A model generated the notes under the pieces. It had not been told where the DNA came from. It ran no database searches and saw only the letters and a list, made by a program, of their open reading frames with translations. A DNA stretch of 64,000 bases, taken from Ypsolopha sequella. Lineage: Eukaryota; Arthropoda; Insecta; Lepidoptera; Ypsolophidae. Numbering within the stretch: the stretch's first letter is position 1; each line of letters starts with the position of its first letter. Made by a program: the position numbers and the translations under genes. Below are positions 52,860-63,438 of the stretch, one piece after another. The DNA lies in assembly GCA_934047225.1 (NCBI GenBank), contig CAKOHE010000025.1, positions 653,001 through 717,000 on the forward strand, given 5' to 3'.

Positions 52860-53910
52860 AGCCCTAATAATTGTAATATGGTGTACAAATGACATATAGA
52901 GGGTAGTACCGAAACAAAAAGTCTATGCAAGTGTGGGTTAAACTATCTTGAAAAATAAATGCCTGTGTAAGTCATTGACCTACGTCAATGGTGTAAGTAG
53001 TAAAAGATGTAAATTCCATCTTGTACGCAGAACCTTGTACCTTGTACAGGAAGTTTTTTGAGTTTTGAATTTTTCTAGTAGATACCTAACAATTTACAAT
53101 CCTTATGGGGTTGTCCATACCACGTGATTTTTTTAGAGGGGGAAGGTGTCTGAGCTTCGTAGTTTTCATTATTTACCATATTTTTTCGTGAGTATTATCA
53201 ACGACGACTTACTCCCATTTAACATTTGAGAAATGAAATTTAAGCGGTGCTTAACTATATTCAGTCGGTTATATGAAACGCAACCATACTTACGTACCTA
53301 GGTATAATGTCAGTTAATAAAATTATACAAAATAAAACTGACTTGTACACTATTTCACACATTTAATTAATAGTTATACACCCAACCGGTTTCGAATAAT
53401 TAATTCATTTTCAAGGTGTACACGACACGACGCATAGAATAAGTTAAATTGATTTATAAATACTAGGCTAAGAAAACAAATAATAAATAATATACAACCT
53501 AGTAGATTAAGTTAGATAATAAGATTAATTTACAAAATGACTAGCATTCCAAAGTAGTTTACTAATAATTAAAGCGCCCTCTCTAGAAAGAGTGAGAGCA
53601 TAGCAATAGTTGCTATTCATAGTTGTTGTGTCTCTCTCTTCTTGATTGTGCAACTCGTTTACACTTAGGGAAAATTTCTAGGTATTTTCCATCGACATAT
53701 GTAAATTTATAATAGTTATCTTATAGCACTTGAAATTAAAGCTCTTCCCCCTCACTTCATTCCCCTCAGACGATCATATCGCTATTATACGCACACAATA
53801 AAATAGATTAGAATAGGATAAAAATAGGGCCAATTTCAAGGGAATTATTCCAGTTCCAGTTCAGTTCCAGCTAATAAATCAAGACCAGTAATACTTATAC
53901 CAGTGTAGTG
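52860..53910. other. Intergenic sequence, no gene recognised
   Basis: The segment 53380-53430 (AACCGGTTTCGAATAATTAA) looks like an interspersed repeat. Nothing else. Confidence 0.4.
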
Positions 53911-53914
53911 CAGT

Positions 53915-53959
53915 AGTGACAGTACCTATTGTGACGTTGTCACAATAGGTACTGTCACT
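53915..53959. repeat. Perfect 21-bp hairpin with a 3-nt loop
   Basis: The arm 53915-53935 (starting AGTGACAGTACC) is exactly complementary to 53939-53959, with GTT between. Part of the arm (ATTGTGACA) recurs just downstream. Confidence 0.95.
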
Positions 53960-56160
53960 ATTGTGACATGTTATTGTGTTATTGTTAAAAAATATACATT
54001 AAAATAAAACCAAAATTAACTAAAGCAAATACTAAACGCTGCTTCGTAAATGATCGGTCAAACTCGTGCAAACTCGTATTTCAAATTCAAATCTCGAGAA
54101 CGTTTCGGAGCCGCGAGAGGAGAACGCTTTCGTCCATTGACCCAAAGTGGTTATATTGTCTTTGCATTGACCTTTACGGAACGGTCGAATACTTTGTGGC
54201 TGATTTATCAAATTCTTTTTTATTTGTCTTTTGCTACGTATATTTGTGAATACTGTTATAGTGTCTTATCCCAACTTTGGGTAAGTTGTGTGTTTATTGC
54301 TTTAATTGCTAAGTACAAATTTCTCGTCGTGATTACTGCCATGACCTTGTCATGTCATCCAACTATGTTTTTGCCTAAAAGTGTTTTATCGTTGGTATGT
54401 ATTACATATTGAATTTTATTTCATTGCTCACAATTGTTTACTGTCATTGTAGCTAAATTTCATGTAGAAATGGCGACGTTATCGTTATTAGTTCATATCA
54501 TGTTCATAGTATGTGCCTAAATTTAAATCTATTATCTAGCTCGTCCATTAGTACTATTGTTTTCTTAATCTATGATCATAATAACATTCATGTAAATCAT
54601 TAAATAAATCTATGGGCTAGCTTACACATTATTATTTCATTAGTCGAGTAGAATTTCATTTCATTATAATATTTCATATGCATCTATACAGCATTAATTC
54701 ACTGTCTCATTTTTTTATCACTAGCAATGTCCTTCTGCTCAAACCTTGACTGCCACATCATTGATGCATTTTATTGTAATTAGCACTTTGCCGCATTACC
54801 TCTACGAATTGCTATTCTTGCTAGCAAAAGATGTTGCAGTCAAGGGAAACAACTGGATACTTTAGTAACGGTCCAATCTTCAACCGGATTCCAGGTTTCA
54901 CGAACCGGAACAAAATACCTACTGACCGGAATCTACGAATTCTACGGCTGAGTTCATCCAGTGACTGCTGCAACTAGTGCCTGCCTGGAGACCTACTGAG
55001 CAACTTGATTTCACGAACCGGAACAGTCGTGCCAACCCTACTGCACGACTTGGTCAACTACATATACGAGGGAAGTGCGGTATAGTGCCAGTGCGGGTAA
55101 AACCAGAAAGACTTAAGACTGAAACCACCCTCACCCTGAGAAACTATTTTTTTACCGTCTCACATCTTGTTTTTAAAAAAAAATTACATATTAAGTAACT
55201 TAACCTAATTTACATATTCTCTTTTTTTAATAAATTAATATTTAATTGTTTGCGTGTGTATTAATACTTTATCACCTACACACGTGACACTATATATATA
55301 GGAATATATATAGTAATATCTATGAGCCGGAACCTATGCTCAATCACAGTGCCAATAGGAATCTAGGATTGCATGCACATAGGAGTGCAGTGAAATAGTG
55401 CATTTAGAAAATGCAGTTTTAGTGCATCTAGGTAGAAACCTAGTTATCTCAGTGCAAAGCGAGATCTCTGACGGAGTGAATAGTGGTACATATGATCAAT
55501 ATTGTGTTGTTTCTTTTTATTACATACAGTCCATTAACTTTAACTTAAATTCAGTGAGAACAATATCCAGTGCATACAAATTAGGACATGATTGGAGGAA
55601 CCGGCGCTTAATGTTGTGGTGGCGTCCATAACACAAGGGGTTTTATTTATTTATTTCCAAACTACTGCAACTACGTGCTGTAAAAACCAATATTATTTTT
55701 GTAGTGATCAAAATTATATAGGTATGTGGGTAAGGCATCAAAACTTCTTGGCTTCTTAGAGATACCATTATCATCGAAAATTACCAATAAAAGAGACTTT
55801 TGTATGTCGTATTAAATGTTGTAACGGAAAAATAAAAAAATATAATAAACATAAGAATAGCGTAATAAATGTCAATTAACTCTCAAAATAAAACCTTAAA
55901 ATGTGTAATTAAATGTCAAAATGTCAAAAAAAAAAGGCTACGGAACCCCAAAAATTACGGCTGAAGCTGTAGATCCCTGTGACAGACAGACAGACAGACA
56001 AAGGACGGGGGTCCCGTTTGACACCCTCCTTGTATGGAATCCGGTCCGACCGGGAGGGGGTCCAGGCAAAGCCACGGTAGGTTACATGAGGGGAGAAAGA
56101 GTTTCAAAAGAGGACAAATTGAAACCACGTGGTTTATGAACGCTCCATAAGGCATAAGAT
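53960..56160. other. Intergenic sequence without a recognised gene
   Basis: A 120-codon plus frame at 54050-54412 encodes hydrophobic stretches but no known family. GAACCGGAACA-type words recur at 54900 and 55015. Repeat-like text occurs at 55921-56060, including four ACAG units and CTACGGAACCCC. Confidence 0.4.
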
Positions 56161-56162
56161 AC

Positions 56163-56834
56163 GAACTTGTTCAACGTTTCAGGCCTCAAACGCAGCTCAT
56201 CTTGATATTGGCCGGAGATGGCTTCATGTTGCATCTGAACATCGACCATATTCTGCTGAAGTTTTTCATGATTGTTCTCCAGTTGCTGCTTCTTTTCTTT
56301 GAGGTCCCAATAGGCTGTGTCTTGGCCAACCTGCAAATAAATGCAGAATTTTTAATTACTTGTCTTGATAAAAGTGGGAAAGTAGGTACAGTAAAACCGG
56401 ATGGTCATAATAAAGTTTATAGCACACCGTGCGTAAAATGACCACTTTACGCACGCTGCGCGTGCGTAAAGTCGGCATTTTCCGCACTTGTGCTATAAAA
56501 AATTATACGAAACTCGTGCGAGAAACTTTTTCTCGACTCGTGTGATTGCAGCACTCGCCTTCGGCTCGTGCCGCAAACTCACAGTCGTCAGAAAACGTTT
56601 CATCGCTCTCGTATCGTAATGTACTATTATACAAAGTATTATATATGCTTAAGTACAAGTAAATATTTTATTTATTAAATAAACAAAAAATATTCTAAGA
56701 CAAAACCTTTAAAGGAAAATTACCTTCAATTTTATAATTTCAGCAGCTTCACGCGAAACTCTCTCACAAAGTTTCTCAGCTCCTTCGATTGTTCGCTTCC
56801 TGCTTGCAACTTTATTTATATTAGCGTTGTCCAT
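56163..56834 (-). CDS. Short coiled-coil protein gene start, two exons
   Basis: Exon 1 (56724-56834) encodes 37 residues starting MDNANINKVASRKRTIEGAE and ends AAG/GTAATT. Exon 2 begins at 56330 after a TTTGCAG acceptor and continues in phase with VGQDTAYWDLKEKKQQLENN to DELRLRPETLNK. A possible donor is TTC/GTATCT at 56162; otherwise the frame runs to a TAA at 56082-56084, giving 119 residues in all. The part after LNK reads into repeat-like DNA, so the end is uncertain. It is helical and charged; the family is unknown. It lies 3.4 kb upstream of, and parallel to, the large coiled-coil gene, but no phase-compatible splice joins them. Confidence 0.65.
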
Positions 56835-56839
56835 TTTAT

Positions 56840-57058
56840 GGAAATGATTAGGTATTACCTACCTATATCCCTCAGAATAAAAATCTTATCCTAACTTTTG
56901 CGAAAATAATGGCGGCAAGCAAACGCGCGCGCGTCGTATTTTTGGATTTTTTCTTGTTTTGTTTTTTTTTTTTTGTCATTTTTTTTTCCTTTATGGAAAA
57001 GGCTAAGAGCTTAAGCCCATACTGCCTGGTCATGTTTTGGTTTTTTTTCCTTGCTTGT
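56840..57058. other. Upstream region of the 56.8-kb gene
   Basis: T-rich tracts; a plus-strand frame at 56909-57118 is phenylalanine-rich low complexity and not supported as a gene. Confidence 0.4.
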
Positions 57059-57059
57059 A

Positions 57060-57841
57060 ATGAGAGGTTTTCTTTTTTGAGTATTAAAAAAAAAACATCG
57101 TTTCCAAGAACTCTGTAGATGGCGTTGAACTGACTACGTTACTTGGTGCCAAAGCAAAACCGGTTGGAAAAAAAAAACATTGCGTTCCGTTACGTCACAT
57201 ACGCTCGTTGGTTGACTGACACATTCGTGTCACTCTTTTGCTGGCTACTTTCCAGTTGGATGAAGTGTTTGCGAACCAATTTGATTCCCTTTCTTGAAAA
57301 ACGACGGCATATTAACCTTAATTCCACATGGCATGAAAATATCTTGAACATTTAGGCTTTTATCTACCATTACTTCAAAGTTGTAATCAAATTTGCCTAG
57401 TATAGAACTTCTTTCTATGATTTGCCCGTCAGTGGCTGATCCACCATAACATGGGGACACATAATTTATATATAAAAAAAAAACTTGTTTATGGCTTCTG
57501 TTCTGATAAAAAATTGTTCTAAAGCATCAACCTTTTAGATCTTATTTTCTCATGGAATACATAACACGTTTAAAATTTATCACGTGACACTGGCAGAATA
57601 GTCGACATCGGCTGCATTTGCCAAAATAAAAATTTAATTGTATTGAATATTGCGATGTGATGTGACAATGACATTAATTATTTTTTATCTACGTTTCGTT
57701 TTAAGATCTCAAAATTACATCCAAGTGAAATAATCAAAAAATGATGTGGCGTTCCGTTCCTTGCAGTAACTTACCAAGTTCAGCGCCATCTATCCAGCGA
57801 CTAGGAAAGAATTAAAAAAAAGAAAAAAGAAAATCCCTCAT
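57060..57841. mobile_element. ISL2EU-type DNA element, 782 bp, TA duplication
   Basis: Ends ATGAGAGGTTTTC and, inverted, ATGAGGGATTTTC; TA on both sides (57058-57059 and 57842-57843). It shares both end regions with 17248-17863. The middle retains a transposase piece on the minus strand, which assigns the family. Confidence 0.78.
57245..57460 (-). pseudogene. ISL2EU/THAP-type DDE transposase fragment
   Basis: Reads SPCYGGSATDGQIIERSSIL then VMVDKSLNVQDIF and VNMPSFFKKGNQI. In this DDE family the consensus is S-CYGGRASDk-I----G--- followed by D-vMADRGF-I-d and iP-F. The second catalytic aspartate is kept (MVDKS) but RGF has changed. About 70 residues remain. Confidence 0.82.
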
Positions 57842-57849
57842 TACAATCG

Positions 57850-58240
57850 AGGCTAAAAAGCCTTGTCTTTCATAGTTACTTTCTTCAATTTTGTATTGTA
57901 TAATCTTCAGTATTTTATAATCGAGGCAAACTGCCTTTTCTAACGTATTTATAAGATTCATTCATTTTATAATCCAGTATTTTTAGGTCATATCCGTATT
58001 GTCAAATCAGTGATGTAGGGGTCAATTCCGGTATTGTTATTTTTCAAATAACTTCGATGGTATTCTTGATAAAATTATAAATGGGGTAAAAAGTTTCTGT
58101 ATTCTTGAGAAGTTCCTGAATAGAGCGCGGGACATCCAGGGCTTCTTTATAAATATTCAATAAATTATCAATTAATACTAGTCTTTGTATATTAAATTGA
58201 GGGCAATAAAAAAATATGTGGTTTAAAGTTTGGATTTCAA
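57850..58240. other. No gene recognised
   Basis: AT-rich; probably the 3' region of the minus-strand LINE. Confidence 0.4.
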
Positions 58241-60130
58241 AATTTTAATATGTACAATTTGGGAAAGGTATCATTTTCAATCTGTGTAAATGTTCATTAA
58301 ATCTGCCATGTCCAATTCTTAGACGACATGTTGTTGTATAAAAGTTTCTATGTATATATTTTCCGGTGATGAACCATGGTTTCTTGATATCCGAATTAAT
58401 GTTACTATACCATTTTCCTTTTATTCGTGTTGTTTCTTCCCAATGGAGCATCCATTGAAGTTAAATATTCATCTTAATGTCAGTTTTGCAATCTGAAGCT
58501 GGCAACTTAATATTTTTGATAGATATTTGATGAATATTAGGATTTTTAGTTATAGAGCTGGCAAGTTTATCAGCAAGTTCGTTACCAGGAACGTCAATAT
58601 GAGATGGAGTCAGTGTTGGGAAATGTACAATAATTATTGTATTCTTACAATAATTTGTGATACGAAACCAAGTTGTACCATAAAACATAGCTTTCTCATT
58701 ATTGTACGCATTTGTACATTATTTTGAAATTTTTTACAATAAAGTTACAATATATTGACAAGCAACTTTAAAATTTTCAAAATGAACGAACCCATCACTT
58801 AATCTTTGAGAAAACCCTTTTTGACTCAACTATATATTTATTTTATTACTATGTATTTATTCTGTGTCCCTACACAGTGCCATTGTACCAAGTAATAGGC
58901 TGATTGGGCTGCGTTTCCTTTGCTTATACTGGAATGAATTTTAAAAACAAAAGTGGAGAATTTGCCTGAGAGAATGTGTGTTCACGACGGAACAAAGTGA
59001 TATTTAAATACAAGAAAAAAGGACTTTGGAAACGAATTTCTTATTTAAGATTTAAACAAATTTTACAATATTTGAATGACAAGTGCTTGTACCGACAGAG
59101 TTAACGAGACTGCGGTAGCTAGGCGCGCAGGCCTTAGACCACAAAGTAAAGAGACTTTACACAAACTAAAATTAATCTTATTTCTTATAAGATAAAGTCC
59201 ACAACACATTATGATAATAAACACTAATGACATTTAATAAACTAAAAAACAAATAGAACTTGTTGGACGCACACACACACACACACACACAGAATGTTTG
59301 TGAAGCGTCGTACGGGCGCAAACAATGTGTGTTCTTCTTTAGTATCGGTCTATGTCTATTTCTTTGTAATATTTTGCTGAGTGTGTTAAAAATCAATTTT
59401 GAAGTGGCAGCTTGATCTGCGGGTGATCCAAAGTGAGGGCGAGCTTCTATTCCGTATGTAACTCCCACCTACACATATTCTTCATTCCAATAGTGGAAAT
59501 GATGTTTGTAAACTTAGATAAAAACAATGTTTGTAACCAACTTCGTAACGAAAAAGTGATAATAATACATAGGTACCTATATGTTCAACTGCAGTTTTTT
59601 GCTGTACAAGTATTCACATAACTGTTTGTTTAAATTAATTTTCTATACCTGAGAGAAATTGTGGCTCTTTCTTTTATTTTCAAGTTGTTTCCTCTTGCAA
59701 GTAGCACTTGCATTTTTTCAGAGGGGTAATCTGTATCAAAAACTAAGTCAATCCATTAAAGAACTATGCAGAAAAAATACAATAATTCTCCCAAAAGTAC
59801 AATATTTTTTTGCTTGGAAACACCATAATTTCGCACCAACCATTTCCCAACACTGGATGGAGTCCAAATGAAACGTATTCTCTGTCTTGATTGAGCCAAA
59901 GCCTGCTACATTTTTGCCTTATGTTGTAAATAATATAGTTTGTGCTACCATTGTATGTAGGATTTGATAGCGCCATTAAAACGCTCATGCTGTCCGAAAT
60001 TATCAACCATTTCTTGAAACTGAGGTTAGTTAATTCTATATATTCTAAAGCTGCATAAATTGCCTGGGCTTCTGCTGTATATATACTTGCATTTGATGGT
60101 AATCTGAAGCCATGTCCCTGTACAAAAGTA
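58240..60130 (-). pseudogene. LINE RNase H and C-terminus, cut by a hAT element
   Basis: Minus frames right of the insert (59864-60130) read SIYTAEAQAIYAALEYIEL and WLIISDSMSVLMALSNPTYN, the RNase H segments with catalytic E and D. Left of it (58245-58610) they read SHIDVPGNELADKLASS, with the last catalytic D, then RLRIGHGRFNEHLHRLKMIP with the final cysteine motif NCTY. Across the removed insert the reading W-T-P-S-H-I-D is restored, as in R1/Jockey-type LINEs. Frameshifts exist near 59880 and 58460. Confidence 0.88.
58611..59855. mobile_element. hAT element, 1245 bp, non-autonomous
   Basis: Perfect 15-bp inverted ends CAGTGTTGGGAAATG, flanked by the identical octamer GATGGAGT (58603-58610 and 59856-59863). 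No transposase is recognisable. It contains a CA repeat at 59269-59291. Inserted into the RNase H of the LINE. Confidence 0.95.
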
Positions 60131-60457
60131 CATAAAACCTTTTTGCTGTTAGCAATATTTGAATTTTAAATTATTATTTTTTATGAAACAAAAGTTTGTT
60201 CTACGATGTTTTTTCGTTTCATTTTCTTCACCACAAATTATAGAGGGATACTATTCTTCACTAAGACGGAAAATGTCGTCTGAGCAAGCTATTGTTGCTC
60301 CAAATATTATAATTTTTATATAAACAATGTATACCTTTACTAAAATTGTAGATTCCGTATAATTCAGTGCTTTTCAGACTAAAATCCTATCAATTACAGT
60401 CCACTTTCAAATATCTCATGTCGGAGTTTTACTAAAGAACCAGCGACGCTCCGACAT

Positions 60458-60540
60458 ATTGCTCCTTCGAGAAAAAGGTGGCCATAGAAATATTGGTCCT
60501 TCGAGAAAAAGGTGGCCATAGAAATATTGGTCTTTCAAGT
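60458..60540 (+). repeat. Tandem repeat, 34-bp unit, 2.4 copies
   Basis: Unit contains CTTCGAGAAAAAGGTGGCCA. Lies in the presumed 5' region of the BEL/Pao element. Confidence 0.9.
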
Positions 60541-60623
60541 CTTTTCATCGTGGCAAGGAGTACATACTTACGGAAAAATTAATCTACTGTAAAGGTATCA
60601 TTAATTCAATATAAAAGGTATGA

Positions 60624-60768
60624 AATTTTTGCCTTTTTAAAATCTCGCGGCAGCCATTGTGTCGTTGAGTTCATGCAGACCATATTCTGCATTGTAATTT
60701 TTGCCTTTTTAAAAAAATCTCGCGGCTGCCATTGTGCCGTTGAGTTCATGCAGACCATATTCTGCACA
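60624..60768 (+). repeat. Tandem duplication, about 72-bp unit
   Basis: Both copies run from AATTTTTGCCTTTTTAAAA through CTCGCGGC-GCCATTGTG to CAGACCATATTCTGCA, the latter itself near-palindromic. Confidence 0.88.
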
Positions 60769-60970
60769 TAATTCCGTCCGAAGTCTGTGAGCGTTTGTCG
60801 TGCGACAGCCATTGTGGAGCACACGCCTCCAGACTGCACTGAAAATTTATTTTGGAACGCATCTCTTTCCTGTCAAGCAAAGCAAGTTGTCAACAAACAA
60901 ACGGCGGCGTGTTGGTAGTGGCGCTGGCGGTTATGTCAGCTATTTTTGTATTTCGCCGGCCGGTTTCGTG

Positions 60971-60997
60971 TATAAAAGTGTTATAAAGTGATTCAGT
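60971..60997 (+). promoter_or_regulatory. Possible core promoter of the BEL/Pao element
   Basis: TATAAAAG at 60971 is followed by an initiator-like ATTCAGT (A at 60995), 13 bp before the gag ATG. The spacing of about 24 is somewhat short, so this is tentative. Confidence 0.3.
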
Positions 60998-61007
60998 ATA
61001 AATAATT

Positions 61008-61397
61008 ATGGCCGAGAAGGAGATTAGGCGTCTTGTCGCCGCGCGAGGCCAGGCTAAGGCCTGCATAACGAGAAGTCACAACAAGAACTATGAAGGTGAG
61101 CTTATAGACTATCTGTTTACAAAACGTGACGCTCTTGCTGCTTCATTTAGGGAATATTGTCAGCTCAATATTGATGTAGAAGTGATGGATGAGGCTCAGG
61201 CTGAGGACATTGCGGACTATGAAGAAAAGTATTGTCAGACAATGGCGAAAATAAATAGCCGCATCCGAGAACTCATTCCCTCGCCGACTGGGCCTGCAGT
61301 GTCGTCAGTCTCACCTCCAGTAAATTCAAATAATGCCATGACAGATTTGCCAAAAATTCAAATTAATACTTTTGATGGGAAAGATTTATCAGATTAA
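61008..61397 (+). pseudogene. BEL/Pao gag, N-terminal part
   Basis: 129 codons starting MAEKEIRRLVAARGQAKACI, the helical start of BEL/Pao gag. Ends at TAA 61395-61397 after INTFDGKDLSD, the conserved FxG-D segment, where a one-base frame change separates it from the following frame. Confidence 0.88.
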
Positions 61398-62904
61398 GTA
61401 TGTTCCATTTATGAATTTATTCAACAGTGTTGTGGGAAATAGGAAAGATTTGTCGGATTGTGACAAATTTTATTATCTTAGGTCGTTTCTCAGAGGAGAA
61501 CCCTATGAAAATATAAAAAATTTAATGTTAACAGCGGAAAATTACCATGTTGCGTTAAAATCGCTCAAGGAGCGCTATGATAATAAGGCGGAGATAATTG
61601 CTTACCATGTGAATAAAATCTTAGATCTACCGCCTGTAATAAAGAGTACAGCAGCAGCTTTGCGATCGTTTGTCTCGGGATTTAGCCAAAATTTAGATGC
61701 TTTGAAATCTCTTGAACCTAATTCGGAAACATGGGGTACTATCCTCATTTGCATTCTGCAAAGAAAACTTGATTCTTACACAGTGCGCTCATTTTATCAA
61801 GACAAAGATATTGAGACAATGCCAACACTGAAAGACTTGATGATTTTCTTACAGAAAAGAGCATTAGGTCTGGAGCGAGCAGCGACAGCCAATGTGCGTC
61901 CTGCTTCACAAGCTTCAGGGAGCAAAACAAACTATGCTAGCCATCATAGCATTGTTAAAATTAAAAAGAATCACCATCATGTAGCCACAAAATGTAAGTA
62001 CTGCAATGACAATCATAACTTGTATGCATGCCCTAAATTTAAACTTACTGCTGAGCTACAAATATTAAAATTTGTAGAGGAAAGACCCAGCATTTGTAAA
62101 ATATGTCTCAATGAGCATGTTGGACAATGCAAATACAATTTTAAGTGCTCTGTATGTAAAGGTGATCACAATTCCTTATTACATGTTAGTGATAAAGTTG
62201 AAAATGGGGTAAAGGAGCCAAAGTCTAATGGTGAATCTGCTGCTGTGACTCTGTTAAATAATATGAGTTCTACTCAAATTGTTCTCCCCACTGTGATGGT
62301 GAGAGTTAAAGGTAAGGACGGCAAGGATATTCTTGTTCGTGCACTTTTTGATACAGGTTCTCGAGTATGTTTTGGGTTATCCAGTCTCATTGATAAAATT
62401 GACTGTAAAATTGTTGATGAAGGGAGTATGGTTGTTGGAGTTTGTGAAACTTCTAGCAATATTAAGCGGAAAGCAACATTTTCAATTCGTTCATCAGTGA
62501 GTGACCATGAAATTGACATCAATTGTTCTGTTGTTGATAGCATAACTTGTAACTTACCACAAACAAAAGTCAATATGCGTGACTTCAATATACCCTCTTA
62601 TGTTCAGCTTGCTGATAAAAAATTTGACAAACCTGGCGAGATAGGTATTTTATTGGATTGTAATGTGTTTTTCCAGGCTTTACTGAGAGACCGTCTTCCT
62701 GTTACACCTAGTGGGCCATACTTAGTTGCCACTCGCTTTGGTCATGTCGAGGCTGGAGCGTTGCCTCAACAACCAACAAAAAAACAAGCTGCACACATCC
62801 AAGCTGTACCCGACAGGTCTGTAGTTTTACAGATGAATGTTTGTCATCCATCACATCACAAATGTAAACAAATAGACGAAATACATTTTCGCCTAATACA
62901 ATAG
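61398..62904 (+). pseudogene. BEL/Pao gag remainder and A17 protease
   Basis: The frame continues gag with CDKFYYLRSFLRGEPYENIK, then cysteine blocks CKYCNDNHNLYACPKF and CKICLNEHVGQC...CSVCKGDHNSLLH, then the retroviral-type protease of family A17 with VRALFDTGSRVCFGLSSLI; DTG is the catalytic triplet. After KPGEIGILLDCNVFFQALL it passes into foreign sequence near 62810 and stops at 62904. About 480 residues of the original polyprotein remain. Confidence 0.9.
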
Positions 62905-63001
62905 CCTGAAGATGTTAGTATAACGAAACCGGTCGCTAGTGTAATTTAAATATAAAGTGGAGCAGTTACCAAGTAATGTGTTTTATTGACAAGACGAACC
63001 T

Positions 63002-63418
63002 ATGAGGTTAAATGCCTATGTAGCTAATAGAGTCAAAGAAATAAATAAATTAGTGCCTCAGTCTAATTGGTTGTATGTGAACACGTCTGAGAATCCTGCG
63101 GATCTTCTGTCAAGAGGTATAGAACCACACGATCTTGAAAATTCAAAGTTGTGGTGGAATGGACCGCAATTTTTATGCGATCCAAATTACACCTTTGACA
63201 CAAATGTCACCAAAAATCTGGTTAATATACCAGAATTAAAAGAAAATTGCAATGAACAGCTTAAATTAGCTTGTCATCCAGCTGTTTCAAATAATCTGTC
63301 GAACAATTCAAACCAAAATCAAATAGATACATGTCTTGCACGATTTTCAGACATTAAACTCACAAAAAAGGTAATGGGTGGATTTATAGATTTTACAATA
63401 ATTTTAAGTCCCGAATAG
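63002..63418 (+). pseudogene. BEL/Pao RNase H end and linker
   Basis: Reads LNAYVANRVKEINKL, then NTSENPADLLSRGIEPHDL and LWWNGPQFL, the conserved run between RNase H and integrase in BEL/Pao pol. Ends at a stop at 63416-63418; pol continues in another frame at 63439. Confidence 0.88.
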
Positions 63419-63438
63419 AGGACAGAAACTTAAATAAC

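Noticed and set aside
54050..54412. Membrane protein of 120 residues
   Set aside because: Hydrophobic by AT-rich composition; no family, splice site or conservation argument.
56085..56162. Extension of the 56-kb gene's exon 2 to a TAA as certain coding sequence
   Set aside because: The sequence after LNK loses the coiled-coil pattern and borders repeat DNA; kept only as an alternative end.
52785..56163. Joining the 56.8-kb gene start to the large coiled-coil gene
   Set aside because: No acceptor in a compatible phase exists between the in-frame TGA and the ATG at 52785, so they are treated as separate.
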